The notes under the pieces were generated by a model. The model was not told the DNA's origin. It did no database searches and worked only from the letters and a program-made list of their open reading frames with translations. Below are positions 10,902-20,990 of a DNA stretch of 64,000 bases, piece after piece. Position numbers and translations under genes: made by a program. The stretch lies in assembly GCF_019655335.1 (NCBI RefSeq), contig NZ_BPFD01000004.1, forward strand, positions 1 through 64,000. The letters run 5' to 3'. This stretch comes from Shewanella hafniensis (lineage in GTDB: Bacteria > Pseudomonadota > Gammaproteobacteria > Enterobacterales > Shewanellaceae). Within the stretch, counting starts at the first letter, position 1. The number at the start of each line of letters is the position of its first letter.

Positions 10902-11381
10902 TTATGCTGCTTTTGCCACATCAAAATTGGACAACAACATCATAGCAGTACGGCCTATTAGATGGTTGATCGTGCGATCACCCGCTAAGCCTAACTCAGC
11001 AATCGCTTGTTGACGTGCTGTGCTCACCGCTCTAAAGAGAGTGATTTCATTGTTGGCACCACCGCAAAGACTAAAGAACAGTCTCAATACTGCGCGGTAA
11101 TGCTCTTCCTGCATAGCCTGCATCCATGATGTTTCTAATGCCTCTTGGCTAGAAAAATCCAGAGCCGCAACAAATAGATTACCAATACGGCTATCTAAAC
11201 GAACGAGAAAATCGCTCTTGCGTGGAAAATGGTGGCTAATACCTGTGCGGCTAATCCCCGTTGCTTCAGATAACGTGGTATAAGACATAGTCTCAAAGCC
11301 GATAGTCAAAATTTGTCTTAACGCTTCATCCATAATCTGATTTATGGTTTGCTCAGTTTGTACTCGCGAGCGCTTAGCCAT
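10902..11381 (-). CDS. TetR/AcrR-family transcriptional regulator
   Basis: The 159-residue product has a TetR-type N-terminal DNA-binding domain: helix-turn-helix TLSEATGISRTGISHHFPRKSDFLV at about residues 35-60, where the family signature HHFPRKSDFL is clear. The C-terminal ligand domain is short compared with usual TetR proteins (about 190-200 residues). I chose the ATG at 11381 because GGGGAGA lies just upstream and the TetR domain begins there; an upstream in-frame start at 11423 would add an atypical 14 residues. The ribosome site can pair with a CCCCCT stretch just upstream. No obvious target gene is adjacent. Confidence 0.82.
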   Translation of the reverse strand: MAKRSRVQTEQTINQIMDEALRQILTIGFETMSYTTLSEATGISRTGISHHFPRKSDFLVRLDSRIGNLFVAALDFSSQEALETSWMQAMQEEHYRAVLRLFFSLCGGANNEITLFRAVSTARQQAIAELGLAGDRTINHLIGRTAMMLLSNFDVAKAA

Positions 11382-11387
11382 AGTAAA

Positions 11388-11415
11388 GTCTCCCCTCTTA
11401 TTTTTAGGGGGAAAG
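11388..11415 (-). promoter_or_regulatory. Hairpin covering the TetR gene ribosome site
   Basis: Reading the minus strand, CCCCCT, an A-rich loop, then AGGGGA forms a small hairpin in which the Shine-Dalgarno bases of the TetR-family gene are paired. The same dyad could instead be a DNA operator for autoregulation. Confidence 0.35.
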
Positions 11416-11532
11416 CTTACCAAAGCCGCTCAGGGATTACTGCTGTTCACTCGGCTGCAACCAGCGTATTTCGCTTTTGTTCAGCTAGGGTTCAGTTTAA
11501 AACAGGCTTAAACATAGAATTCATTAACACCT

Positions 11533-12360
11533 TCATAACATTGAATTTTGTACCAACCAGTTATGCGCTTTTTCCTCGCCCATGAGTAAAACGAAGGTGG
11601 GTTGTAGATAATGTCCAAGTTCGGCTTTTCGCCAAAATAGATATTCAGGAAGGGGTTGCAACACACTCGCGCCAAAAGTGCGTTGCATTAAGCTCGAATA
11701 CTCGCCTAATAACCTCGGCGCTAATTGCTCGGCTTTAGGATAAAAATCCGCCAAAAAATCCCGATAATCGGCAAAACTCGCCACGTGAGCCACCTTATAG
11801 TGGCGCAACACTTGTATCAGCATAGGCGAACTCCAGTGCGACAAGTATTGCGGACTTGTTAACGCATCGAGATTGCGTCTATGGTATTGCTGCCATGCCA
11901 AGGTAAAATCACCTCGCTCCCGCGCGATACGCCAAACCAGATAAATATCGGCTAGCCATTCATGCTGATATGCGCTCAATTGAGTCGGTAATACTGTGCC
12001 TTGTAGGGCGAGGTTCTCCAAATGACCGAGCTCATGCCATAGGGTTAATTGCGGCTGTTCGAGCAAAGGTAATTGATAGGTCACCAGATCGACACTGGCT
12101 AACTGCACTTGCGGCGACTGCAACTCGTTGACTAAGACTAGGCCCGCAATCTTATTGTCATCGACGGGCATGACCATGGCGCCTCGCTGGCCTAAATCGC
12201 GCCTAAATTGATCTAACGTAGCGGGCAGCTGCGCCAACACTTGCTTAGGCAATAATGCCAAGCAAGCGCCCAGCTCTGATAAAGGGCAAATCAAAGCCTG
12301 CTTATCGGCGATGGGCGTCCAAGACAGGCTAGATGCGAATACTAGAGCAACTAAGCTCAC
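11533..12360 (-). CDS. Putative secreted zincin-like protein with HELGH motif
   Basis: The 275-residue product starts with a short hydrophobic segment consistent with a signal sequence and contains [11 protein letters not shown] near residue 110, an HExxH zinc-metallopeptidase signature in a helix context. Downstream are Trp/Tyr-rich helices ([14 protein letters not shown]) that could carry a third zinc ligand. I do not recognise the family and catalytic activity is unproven. The start is GTG at 12360, overlapping the hldE stop as GTGA, so it is very likely translationally coupled to hldE. That link to lipopolysaccharide heptose synthesis suggests an envelope role. Confidence 0.65.
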   Translation of the reverse strand: MSLVALVFASSLSWTPIADKQALICPLSELGACLALLPKQVLAQLPATLDQFRRDLGQRGAMVMPVDDNKIAGLVLVNELQSPQVQLASVDLVTYQLPLLEQPQLTLWHELGHLENLALQGTVLPTQLSAYQHEWLADIYLVWRIARERGDFTLAWQQYHRRNLDALTSPQYLSHWSSPMLIQVLRHYKVAHVASFADYRDFLADFYPKAEQLAPRLLGEYSSLMQRTFGASVLQPLPEYLFWRKAELGHYLQPTFVLLMGEEKAHNWLVQNSML

Positions 12361-13787
12361 TGATTCGCCATGATATTTTGAATAATCGCCGTGGTCGAAA
12401 TGCCATCCTCAAATCCCAGCACTTGCACTTGACCGCCAGCGGCAATCACTTCAGCGCCGCCTGCGATATCTTCCAGCTTATAGTCGCCGCCTTTAACCAG
12501 TAGATTTGGCAGCAATCGAGTAATGATGCGCTGCGGCGTATCTTCACTAAAAGGCACCACCCAATCGACAGAGGCTAAGCCCGCTAACACGGCCATACGA
12601 CGATCCACCTGATTGACCGGACGACCCTCACCCTTTAGGCGTTTAACCGAGGCATCATCGTTTACTGCCACAATCAAACGATCGCCTAAGGCTTTGGCTT
12701 GTTTGAGATAACTCACGTGGCCCGCATGCAAAATATCAAAGCAACCATTGGTCATCACCACACGCTCACCGCGCAGTTTGGCTTGCTCTAAGGCATAGGC
12801 GAGTTGATCTTCACTTACCACTCCAAAACCCGATTCTCCATGGTGCAAAGCTAACGCTTCAATAAGCTCAATGCGGCTCACGGTAGAAGTGCCAAGTTTA
12901 CCGACCACCACGCCAGCGGCTGTGTTCGCAATTGCACAAGCTTGGGGTAAATCGGCGCCCGCGGCTAATGAGGTTGCTAAGGCCGAAATCACAGTATCGC
13001 CAGCGCCGGTCACGTCATAGACTTCACGGGCAACGGTAGGAATGTGCAGCTCGGGCGCATTAGCGGTCACTAAGGTCATGCCCTTTTCAGAGCGGGTGAC
13101 TAAGATGGCATCAAAATGATGTTGCTTAAGTAAGCCACGGGCTTTTTCCAGCAGATCCGCTTCTGAGGTCACAGTGCCCACAACCGCCTCAAACTCGCTC
13201 ATATTCGGGGTGATCAACGACGCCCCCTGATAACGACCAAAGTCACTGCCCTTAGGATCGACTAACACCGTCACACCTTTTGAACGCGCTAAAGCAATAA
13301 AATCTCGCGGCTGATCGATAGCGCCCTTGGCATAATCTGACAACACCACCACATCGACGGAATCGAGTAAGGCCTCAGATTGCTTGAGCAAACGCACGCT
13401 GTCGGCCTTGTCGAAGGCTTCTTCAAAGTCGAGTCGAATAAGCTGCTGATTACGCGATAAAACCCGCAACTTAGTGATGGTTGGCTTGTCTGCAATGGTT
13501 AACCATTGGGGTTCAACCCCTAAGGTTTGCACGCCGAGCGTTAGGGCGTTGGCGGTATCGTCTTGACCGACGAGCCCTGCAAGTTGGACTTGACCACCTA
13601 AGGTCGCGATATTGAGCGCCACGTTGGCCGCGCCGCCGGGTCTGTCTTCGACTTGATTAATCTTCACCACAGGTACGGGGGCCTCGGGGGAGATACGTCC
13701 CGTAGGGCCAACCCAATAGCGGTCTAACATCACATCGCCGACGACTAACACTCTGGCTTTTTCAAATGCTGGCAGAGAAACCTTCAT
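12357..13787 (-). CDS. hldE: Bifunctional heptose 7-phosphate kinase / heptose 1-phosphate adenylyltransferase
   Basis: HldE makes ADP-D-glycero-beta-D-manno-heptose for the lipopolysaccharide inner core. The 476-residue protein has a ribokinase-type N-terminal domain ([18 protein letters not shown], and [13 protein letters not shown] with the catalytic Asp near residue 262) and a C-terminal nucleotidyltransferase domain with [16 protein letters not shown], where HAGH is the HxGH motif. Length equals that of E. coli HldE (477). It diverges from the acyltransferase gene, another lipid A/LPS function, across 91 bases, and its stop overlaps the following zincin-like gene. Confidence 0.97.
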   Translation of the reverse strand: MKVSLPAFEKARVLVVGDVMLDRYWVGPTGRISPEAPVPVVKINQVEDRPGGAANVALNIATLGGQVQLAGLVGQDDTANALTLGVQTLGVEPQWLTIADKPTITKLRVLSRNQQLIRLDFEEAFDKADSVRLLKQSEALLDSVDVVVLSDYAKGAIDQPRDFIALARSKGVTVLVDPKGSDFGRYQGASLITPNMSEFEAVVGTVTSEADLLEKARGLLKQHHFDAILVTRSEKGMTLVTANAPELHIPTVAREVYDVTGAGDTVISALATSLAAGADLPQACAIANTAAGVVVGKLGTSTVSRIELIEALALHHGESGFGVVSEDQLAYALEQAKLRGERVVMTNGCFDILHAGHVSYLKQAKALGDRLIVAVNDDASVKRLKGEGRPVNQVDRRMAVLAGLASVDWVVPFSEDTPQRIITRLLPNLLVKGGDYKLEDIAGGAEVIAAGGQVQVLGFEDGISTTAIIQNIMANQ

Positions 13788-13878
13788 AGTGCTCTTATCT
13801 TTATGCAGAAATTAAACCGTGATTGTACCTAATTTTCAGTAAAAATTGAGTTAGAATAAGCAGTAATTTTCAAAAGTA

Positions 13879-14817
13879 GTGAGTATTTTTGTGGTCGAGA
13901 AAGCCGAGTTTTCATCTTCTTTATATCATCCTAAGCATTGGCCCATGTGGTTTGGCGTATTCTTGATGCGCTTAACTCAGCTTCTACCGCTCTCATGGCA
14001 GATGAAACTGGGTAAAGGTTTAGGTCGCTTAGTGATGAAATTTGCAGGCAGTCGCACTCATACGGCGCGCCGTAACTTGGCCCTTTGCTTCCCTGAAATG
14101 TCAGAAGCACAGCGAGAAACCCTGCTCAAGCGTAACTTTGAAGAAACGGGCAAAGCCATTTTCGACACCATCAATGCATGGTGGTGGTCCGATGAAAAAG
14201 TGCAGCAGCACATGAGCATCACAGGCAAAGAACACGTGCAAAACACTCTCGATGCAGGCCACGGCGTCATCCTCTTTGCCGTGCATTGTTTACCGCTGGA
14301 AATGGGCGCACGTATCTTCGGCCAATTCCAACCCGGCGTGGGAGTGTATCGCCCACACAACAATCCTGTGATGGAATACCTCCAAGTTAAAGGCCGTTTA
14401 CGCTCGAATAAAGGGCTGGTTTCTAAACGCGACTTGCGCCAAATGGTGCGCTGCCTGCGTAATCCCGATGTCATTTGGTACACGGCCGATCAAGACTTTG
14501 GCCGCTCAAGCGCGGTATTTATTCCGTTTTATGCCATGCCAGATGCGGCAACCATTACGGGTGCCACCACGTTAGCCAAACTCGGCAAAGCCAAAGTCTT
14601 GCCCTTTTTTGTGGAACGTACCGAAGGCGATGAGGGCTATCGGATTGAAGTGATGCCACCGCTGGATAATTTCCCCGGTGAAGATGAATTAGCCGATGCT
14701 ATTCGCGGTAACAAAATCATTGAGAGCATCATAGATAAGAACCGCGCCCAATATATGTGGTTACATCGCCGCTTTAAGACCCGTCCCGATCCAACGGACA
14801 AATCTTTATATCAGTAA
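13879..14817 (+). CDS. Lipid A biosynthesis acyltransferase (LpxL/LpxM family)
   Basis: The protein (312 residues) belongs to the Kdo2-lipid A late acyltransferases of the inner membrane. It shows an N-terminal hydrophobic anchor (WPMWFGVFLMRLTQLLPLSW), the family HX4(D/E) catalytic motif as HCLPLE near residue 137, the YTADQDFGR segment and the terminal MWLHRRFKTRP. Length matches the family (306-323). The start is a GTG at 13879; a second GTG at 13891 in the same frame is equally possible. It diverges from hldE, giving an LPS-related pair. I cannot tell lauroyl (LpxL) from myristoyl (LpxM) type by eye, although LpxL-like is more likely. Confidence 0.87.
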   Translation: MSIFVVEKAEFSSSLYHPKHWPMWFGVFLMRLTQLLPLSWQMKLGKGLGRLVMKFAGSRTHTARRNLALCFPEMSEAQRETLLKRNFEETGKAIFDTINAWWWSDEKVQQHMSITGKEHVQNTLDAGHGVILFAVHCLPLEMGARIFGQFQPGVGVYRPHNNPVMEYLQVKGRLRSNKGLVSKRDLRQMVRCLRNPDVIWYTADQDFGRSSAVFIPFYAMPDAATITGATTLAKLGKAKVLPFFVERTEGDEGYRIEVMPPLDNFPGEDELADAIRGNKIIESIIDKNRAQYMWLHRRFKTRPDPTDKSLYQ

Positions 14818-14837
14818 CTCATTCAGTTTTTAAATAC

Positions 14838-14867
14838 AAAAATGCCAGCAAATAAGCTGGCATTTTT
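14838..14867. terminator. Bidirectional terminator
   Basis: A 12-bp stem (AAAAATGCCAGC/GCTGGCATTTTT) with a six-base loop sits between the convergent acyltransferase and nhaP2 genes. T-runs occur on both strands, so it can serve both. Confidence 0.85.
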
Positions 14868-14907
14868 ATGGTGACTTTCGATGGTAAGGACCATCTAGCA
14901 CATAGAA

Positions 14908-16638
14908 TTAGAGCGCATTCTCAGTCGGTAAACGAATACCCACGTTAGTGACTTTGCCTTCATACAGCCCCGCCACCACCCAATGCAACGACTGCCATTG
15001 GAACTGATCGCCCAGCACAGGGTTTGCACCAAGCTGTGACACCACCAGATCGGCAACTGTCATATCGTCAGCGAGATTATCTAAGCTCAAGCCATAAATT
15101 GGTGCGAGATCCGCAAGTTTAACGTCTGTTTCAATAAAGAAATCACCGAAGAAACGTTGTACTTCTTTATTTTCTGGCGCTTGGCTAAAGAGGTTACTCA
15201 AGGCTTCTAAACTGCGCTCCTGACCCAGCACGCAGAGTATATCGCCCGCTTCGAGGCGAGTGCTACCCGATGGATGCAGTAAAGTGTCATCCCTAAATAC
15301 CGCCGCAATTCGTGTTCCATCTGGCATAGCTAAACGTTTTAACGGTTCACCAATACACCACTTACTTTCACTCAAACGATAAACAAACACTTCCCATTCG
15401 CTGCTCGGGTAAATTTCAACTCCCGAACGCGAAACGGGCAACGGCTTTGGGGGCAGTTCCACCTTAGCTAAACGCGCCGCAGTGGTCAAAGACGCACCTT
15501 GAACCAGTAACGAGACTAGTACAACGAAGAAGGCTAAGTTGAAGTACAACTGAGCGCCCGGTAAGCCCGCCATCATAGGGAACACCGCCAAGATGATAGG
15601 CACAGCGCCGCGTAATCCTACCCACGAAATAAACCAGCGGTCGCGACTGCTGAAGCTCTTAAAGGGCAATAGGCTGATCCACACAGCGACAGGACGAGCA
15701 AATAAAATCATCCCAAATGCCAGCGCAAAACCTGGGATCAAGATATCGACTAAATCGGAAGGGGTAAGCAATAAGCCTAATACCAAGAACATGCCGATTT
15801 GGCTGACCCATGTCATACCATCCAACACGTTCAAAATCGCATGGCGGCCACGGGTCGGCTTATTGCCGAGGAAAAGCCCGACTAAGTAAATCGATAAAAT
15901 ACCACTGCCGCCAAGTTTGTTGGACGCCGCATAAATGATCAGCCCACCGCTTAAGACTAAAATAGAGTACAGACCGTCGGCTAATTTGCTCAAATTAACC
16001 AGCTTCCACAGCATCCAGCCGCCGCCTAAACCTAAGCAAATCCCCAGACCAAATTGCTTAATAAAGCTGATAAACATAAAGCTGAAGGACAGCTCAGTGT
16101 CCACATTGGCAAGAATCGCAATCAGCGTCACAGTTAAAAATACCGCCATAGGGTCGTTACTGCCGGACTCAATTTCTAAGGTTGCCCCAACCCGCTCGTT
16201 GAGACTGCGCCCTTTCAATAAAGAGAATACCGCAGCGGCATCAGTCGAGCCCACAATCGCGCCCACCAGCAAACCTTGCAACCAATGCAAGTCAAATAGC
16301 CATGCGGCCATCATGCCTGTGATACTTGTGGTAATAGCAACACCAAAGGTCGCTAGGGATAATGCAGGCCACAGCGCCACCCTAAAACTGGCGACACGGG
16401 TGCGCATACCGCCATCGAGTAAGATGATAGCTAGCGCTAAGTTACTGACTAAATAAGCAGTGGAATAATCATCAAACAGTATGCCGCCAGGGCCATCTTC
16501 ACCAGCCAAAATACCCACGGCAAGGAAGATCAAAAGAATCGGGATACCCAAACGGGAAGACATGGGACTGAGTAAAACACTCACAGCAGTAAGCAAGGCG
16601 CCAATCAGAAAAAAACTATTGATGGAATTTGCATCCAC
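14908..16638 (-). CDS. nhaP2: K+/H+ antiporter NhaP2 (CvrA type)
   Basis: This 576-residue inner-membrane protein exchanges K+ (or Na+) for H+ and is tied to cell volume control. It has about twelve membrane helices with the CPA1 core motif [12 protein letters not shown] and [12 protein letters not shown] in the first third, then a cytoplasmic part with a TrkA-C domain ([22 protein letters not shown]...GDILCVLGQ, about residues 405-475) and a CorC/HlyC-like C-terminal domain. E. coli CvrA has 578 residues and the same order. The start is GTG at 16638 behind a perfect AGGAGG. The 879-base region upstream holds no convincing gene. Confidence 0.92.
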   Translation of the reverse strand: MDANSINSFFLIGALLTAVSVLLSPMSSRLGIPILLIFLAVGILAGEDGPGGILFDDYSTAYLVSNLALAIILLDGGMRTRVASFRVALWPALSLATFGVAITTSITGMMAAWLFDLHWLQGLLVGAIVGSTDAAAVFSLLKGRSLNERVGATLEIESGSNDPMAVFLTVTLIAILANVDTELSFSFMFISFIKQFGLGICLGLGGGWMLWKLVNLSKLADGLYSILVLSGGLIIYAASNKLGGSGILSIYLVGLFLGNKPTRGRHAILNVLDGMTWVSQIGMFLVLGLLLTPSDLVDILIPGFALAFGMILFARPVAVWISLLPFKSFSSRDRWFISWVGLRGAVPIILAVFPMMAGLPGAQLYFNLAFFVVLVSLLVQGASLTTAARLAKVELPPKPLPVSRSGVEIYPSSEWEVFVYRLSESKWCIGEPLKRLAMPDGTRIAAVFRDDTLLHPSGSTRLEAGDILCVLGQERSLEALSNLFSQAPENKEVQRFFGDFFIETDVKLADLAPIYGLSLDNLADDMTVADLVVSQLGANPVLGDQFQWQSLHWVVAGLYEGKVTNVGIRLPTENAL

Positions 16639-17517
16639 AAACGCCTCCTTATACAGGTTGTTTAGTTAAACGATAGACAAATCACCGAGGTTAAAAATGA
16701 CTCAACTTACAATTTTATGATTTTATATTAGCACAAAAATAGCGAATTATTGGAGCGTTAAATATTAAATTTCAATCATCTACATAGAAAATGCCATAAA
16801 TGTCACTTTGCATTAACCTTGAGATAAAGGCTAACGTAAAACCTAAATAACAGCAGAACATTTCCACACGACTTATAAAAATTAAAATAAATGAATATCA
16901 GATAGTTAAAAACAACGAACTCAACATAAACTTAAATCATTAAAGCCAAACCAGGCTGATAAACCTGTATAAACTAAGGGTATCATAGTGAATTCTGCAC
17001 CAGATAAAACAATGTCGAGTGAAACGGCGAATATTCGAACATCACTCTCAAGCTAATTGTTTTCACACTATTTATCTAACAATCAATTCAACTCGGCGGA
17101 CTTTGTCAGATTGAGCATCACCTAGTTCAAAAAGTATCTTAAGCAAGTGCACGCACGCTATTTTCTTAAAACCAATCCATTCAGCCATCATTTTTGGCTG
17201 AGCGACCATCATAGAAGCACTACAGCACAGTAGCCTAAAACAGGGGATTGCAGCGCATAGGGCGATAAAGTAGGCAGAGGGTTTAACGGTAAGTCTAAAT
17301 ACTGACAACCTCAGTCATCGAAGAAAACCGTTAAAACAAAAATTAAGCGATAAATACGCTGTACGGATCATATTTCAGTTGAAATAATGTCCAAAATAAG
17401 GAAGGATGCGAGCTTCGCGCGCCAGTGCATTTTGCTCGTCAAATTGCCGCTCTCGTTTTAACAGAGAAAGCTGCGTTAAACACGCTTTTTTATTAACAGG
17501 AATCGTAGTATCCGCTT
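16639..17517. other. Gene-poor region between nhaP2 and the L,D-transpeptidase gene
   Basis: These 879 bases are AT-rich and contain the divergent promoters of the two flanking genes. A 78-codon TTG-start frame on the minus strand (17072-17308) is present but has no ribosome site or recognisable similarity. I see no tRNA, terminator-grade hairpin or intact mobile element. A decayed gene cannot be excluded. Confidence 0.4.
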
Positions 17518-18432
17518 ATGAGTATGCTTCGCACCACAGCTTTATTATTGACTTTGGTTTTCCCTAGTCTGTCCGCTTTAGCAACGGAATATCCTTTACC
17601 AGCCGCCCAAAGCAGGCTAATTGGCGAGAACCAGTATTATACGGTTCCAGAGGGTAAACACACTCTCGAAGATATTGCTGCCAAATACCAGCTCGGTCTT
17701 AGTAACTTACTCGAAGCTAACCCAGGTGTAGATCCATTTCTGCCAAAGCCAGGTAGCCAACTGTTAATTCCATTACAACTGATCCTGCCTAACGCTCCCC
17801 GTGAAGGCATAGTGATCAACGTGGCCGAAATGCGTTTGTATTACTATCCAAAAGGCAAAAAAACAGTTGAAGTCCTGCCTATTGGTATTGGCCAAATTGG
17901 TAAAGACACACCAGAAAACTGGGTGACCTCAGTACAACGTAAGCGTGCCAATCCAACTTGGACCCCGACACCGCGCATTCGTAAAGAATATGCTGCTAAG
18001 GGTGAAATCCTGCCAGCAGTATGGCCAGCGGGTCCAGACAACCCTATGGGACTGTATGCGCTGTATATCGGCAACTTGTATGCGATTCACGGTACTAACG
18101 CGAGTTTCGGTATCGGTTTACGTGTCAGCCAAGGTTGTGTGCGTTTGCGCCACGATGATATCGAGCACTTGTTCAAGAACGTACCTGTGGGCACCCGTGT
18201 ACAATTCGTGAACCAGCCGATTAAAGCAACCGAAGAGCCAGACGGTAAGCGCTACTTAGCCGTGCATCAACCTCTGTCTCGTACTGTGGCTGAGTTTGAA
18301 TCCAATGAGCCAGTCGCGATTTCATTACCTAGAGATATCGCCAAGTTTATCGCTAAAGCTGACACAAATTCTTCTGTGATCAAAAAGCTGCTCGATGAGC
18401 GTACCGGTGTGCCAATGCGAATTAATCAATAA
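17518..18432 (+). CDS. L,D-transpeptidase (ErfK/YbiS/YcfS/YnhG family)
   Basis: This periplasmic enzyme class makes 3-3 peptidoglycan cross-links or attaches Braun lipoprotein. The 304-residue product has a signal peptide ending near ALATE, a LysM-like peptidoglycan-binding segment ([23 protein letters not shown]) and a YkuD catalytic domain with [10 protein letters not shown] and the active-site [11 protein letters not shown] (Cys near residue 210). A C-terminal extension follows, as in the E. coli proteins. The ATG at 17518 is the signal-peptide start. A strong bidirectional terminator follows; the convergent neighbour is an M14 peptidase that could also act on peptides in the envelope. Confidence 0.92.
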   Translation: MSMLRTTALLLTLVFPSLSALATEYPLPAAQSRLIGENQYYTVPEGKHTLEDIAAKYQLGLSNLLEANPGVDPFLPKPGSQLLIPLQLILPNAPREGIVINVAEMRLYYYPKGKKTVEVLPIGIGQIGKDTPENWVTSVQRKRANPTWTPTPRIRKEYAAKGEILPAVWPAGPDNPMGLYALYIGNLYAIHGTNASFGIGLRVSQGCVRLRHDDIEHLFKNVPVGTRVQFVNQPIKATEEPDGKRYLAVHQPLSRTVAEFESNEPVAISLPRDIAKFIAKADTNSSVIKKLLDERTGVPMRINQ

Positions 18433-18452
18433 TTCACCGGCAAATATCACCT

Positions 18453-18485
18453 AAAAAAATACCCGCTATCTGCGGGTATTTTTTT
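18453..18485. terminator. Bidirectional terminator
   Basis: A 14-bp perfect stem (A-rich arm plus TACCCGC / GCGGGTA plus T-run) with a five-base loop lies between the convergent L,D-transpeptidase and M14 peptidase genes. T-runs on both strands make it work both ways. Confidence 0.9.
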
Positions 18486-18526
18486 GTCATTTATCAGGCG
18501 ATTAAACACCTAATAGAATAACAAGA

Positions 18527-19354
18527 TCAATCACATAATGGCGCACATAGGGCTAAGAAGTGAGTCATAGCAGCACTGTTTGCCAATACGCGTTGATCGA
18601 AGTTTTGCAGCGCAGGGGTTTCAGTACAAGCACCGACACGGGCACCGCTTCGCACTAAACACGCTTCAAACGACGTATCAAAGTGATTGAAGATCAAGCC
18701 ATCCTTCACTGGACACGCATCAATCTCGCCATCCACAGCAATCGGGAAATAACCGCCTAAGGTATCGCGCAAATCGAGGCTAAAGCGTCCTGGCACTTGG
18801 CTTGGCTCAAAAGAATACACATAGGCTTCACGGCTCAAGACATCTTCGTGGCAAGTTAAAATACCGTCTCGACTCGCAGCAAGCAGTAACTGTGCATGGT
18901 CTAACAACAACTTACCTTCCACCGACGTATGTTCGTTGGCTTTAGGTTTACCATTCTCAAATACAAAACCGCGATTCGGGTTTTCGCCGTATTTGTTAAA
19001 TCTATGGCCGCGGCTAAATCCGGTTGGATTAACGAGGGGCAATAAACTCAAGTTCACCCGTTCAAATAAGTCTGCTGAAGCTTCACTCAAAAAATGCAGC
19101 AAACCCCAAGGGCCTGCAGATTCTTCGCCATGAAATCCTGCGCTGATTAATAAAGAAGGTAAGCCTGACTTAGCGGCGGGAGACTGATACAAGCTAACCT
19201 TGTATTTACCGACTTCACCCAAATTCTTCTCAACCATGCCCAAACGGGTCATTTCCTGCTCAAGCAGCAGATAAAAATTATCAATATCAGTGCTTTCACA
19301 GTTAAAAATATCGCTTTTCCACTGAAAGGATTCGAACGGAGATCTGCTTACCAT
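18527..19354 (-). CDS. M14-family zinc carboxypeptidase / aspartoacylase-like protein
   Basis: The 275-residue protein shows the zinc-binding HxxE of M14 metallopeptidases in SAGFHGEESAGPWG (about residue 70), an NPxGF-type substrate loop (LLPLVNPTGFSRGHRFNKYGENPNRGF) and a downstream histidine in TCHEDVLSREAYVYSFE as third zinc ligand. The layout is typical of the succinylglutamate desuccinylase/aspartoacylase side of M14. No signal peptide is seen, so it is probably cytoplasmic. The substrate is unknown; a peptide or N-acyl amino acid is likely. It is monocistronic and convergent with the L,D-transpeptidase. Confidence 0.8.
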   Translation of the reverse strand: MVSRSPFESFQWKSDIFNCESTDIDNFYLLLEQEMTRLGMVEKNLGEVGKYKVSLYQSPAAKSGLPSLLISAGFHGEESAGPWGLLHFLSEASADLFERVNLSLLPLVNPTGFSRGHRFNKYGENPNRGFVFENGKPKANEHTSVEGKLLLDHAQLLLAASRDGILTCHEDVLSREAYVYSFEPSQVPGRFSLDLRDTLGGYFPIAVDGEIDACPVKDGLIFNHFDTSFEACLVRSGARVGACTETPALQNFDQRVLANSAAMTHFLALCAPLCD

Positions 19355-19571
19355 ATCTTGTACTTATGCCAGAAAAAGAACTGTGCCATCATAGCAGTTC
19401 TTTTTAAAAACTGAATGCTATTCAACTGATTTCGATGAAATCCGAGCAGTCGCTAACCATATCGCAATAGGTATCGATACCTGTTGTAGGGTTAATCATC
19501 ACTGAGTTACGGCATTCAGCTTCGATGAATCTTTTAACGAATTCAACCAATATGCTCGGCAGGATGCACTT

Positions 19572-20990
19572 ATGAGAACTCACATCGCCTATTTTATTGC
19601 CCTTGCGACCAGTGTTTTTAGCAATACGCTGCAGGCGCAATGCCGCGCCGAGCAAGATGCACGCGCCTTATACACACTCGAAGCGAACCTAAAAACCTAC
19701 ACTCTCGAAAATGGCCTAACGGTGCGCTTACTGCCCATGGCTGATAAACAGACAGTCACCATCGCCAGCCAATTTAATTTAGGCGCCCGCAACGAAGCTG
19801 AGGGCCAGAGCGGTTATGCCCATCTGTTTGAGCACATGTTATTTAAGGGCAGTGAGAATGCCCCCGGCGATACCTATGCCCAGCAGCTCAGTGCATTAGG
19901 GGCACGTTTTAATGCCAGCACCCATTTTGACTACACCAATTACTATGTGACGCTGCCAAGCCTAGCATTAGAACTGGGCTTGTATCTTGAGGCCGACCGC
20001 TTTATCCGCCCTAGCCTTAATGCCACTACCGTTAAAAATCAGCAAGAAACCGTACTGCAGGAAATGGCGCAAACCATAGATAATCAACCCTATGTCCGCA
20101 GTGCGATGGCGTTCTTACTCGAGCAAGTGCAAGGCACACCCTACGGCCACGGTATTATTGGTAGTCGTGAAGATATCTTGCAAGCCACACCTGAAAGTCT
20201 CACTGCCTTTCACCGTGCTTATTATCGTCCCGACGCCATGCAGCTTTCCCTTGTCGGCAAGTTAAGTCCACAAACCCAGCAATGGATTGAGCAAAATTTT
20301 GCGACTTGGCCTAAACCAACGACGACTGAGCCTAGATTCACTGAATTGAACATCCAGCCTAAACAAGTACATGCTGAGTTGGTCGATGAGCGCGGGCCTT
20401 GGCCTGGATTATTGCTCGCTTGGCATACCGTAGGTAAAGATCATCCCGATGCGGCGGCGATTCAACTGCTCGAAGGCTATTTATTTCAAAATAGCGCCAG
20501 TGCAATTGCTAAAATGAGCCAACATAATCCTGCGCAAATGCTCAGTTATTCCCTGCCCTTTGAGTTAGAAAATCATGGGATTGCCAATATTGTCTTGGTT
20601 CCTCGCGCTCGCACTTCACTGGATACCTTAGTGGAAAAAGTACTCGGACTTGTCGCACAAACACAGCAAGAGACTCTGGATGAAACTCGCCTGTGCACAC
20701 TTAAACAAGTGTGGTTAAACAATCGATTACAACAACTCAGTGACACCCAAGCATTAGCCACACAGCTTTCGGCGACTTCAGTTCAAGATAAAGACCATCC
20801 CTTTAGCGCGCAGTGGCTGCGGATTAATGCGGTCACGGCAGGCGATATCCGAAGAGTCGCAAAACAGTATTTTACTCAAGACTATGTACGGGTCGACCTA
20901 CTGCCACCTTGGTATATTCGCTGGGGAAAAACACTGCTGGAATGGCTGCCTGGTGATGTAAGCGACAGCCTAGAGGATGCGGTATTATGA
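19572..20990 (+). CDS. M16 family zinc metallopeptidase (catalytic subunit)
   Basis: The 472-residue product has a signal peptide (IAYFIALATSVFSNTLQA) and an M16 fold with the inverted zinc motif HxxEH in AHLFEHMLFKGSENAPG, plus the distant Glu expected in ETVLQEMAQ about 75 residues later. The second M16 half lacks the motif, as usual. It should be periplasmic. The downstream gene overlaps by four bases (ATGA) and encodes an M16-like lipoprotein without the motif, so the two likely form an active/inactive heterodimer, as in other M16B pairs. Confidence 0.9.
   Translation: MRTHIAYFIALATSVFSNTLQAQCRAEQDARALYTLEANLKTYTLENGLTVRLLPMADKQTVTIASQFNLGARNEAEGQSGYAHLFEHMLFKGSENAPGDTYAQQLSALGARFNASTHFDYTNYYVTLPSLALELGLYLEADRFIRPSLNATTVKNQQETVLQEMAQTIDNQPYVRSAMAFLLEQVQGTPYGHGIIGSREDILQATPESLTAFHRAYYRPDAMQLSLVGKLSPQTQQWIEQNFATWPKPTTTEPRFTELNIQPKQVHAELVDERGPWPGLLLAWHTVGKDHPDAAAIQLLEGYLFQNSASAIAKMSQHNPAQMLSYSLPFELENHGIANIVLVPRARTSLDTLVEKVLGLVAQTQQETLDETRLCTLKQVWLNNRLQQLSDTQALATQLSATSVQDKDHPFSAQWLRINAVTAGDIRRVAKQYFTQDYVRVDLLPPWYIRWGKTLLEWLPGDVSDSLEDAVL

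Noticed and set aside
17072..17308. 78-codon minus-strand frame in the nhaP2 upstream region
   Set aside because: It starts with TTG, has no ribosome site, and its translation has no pattern I can recognise; probably chance or decayed sequence.
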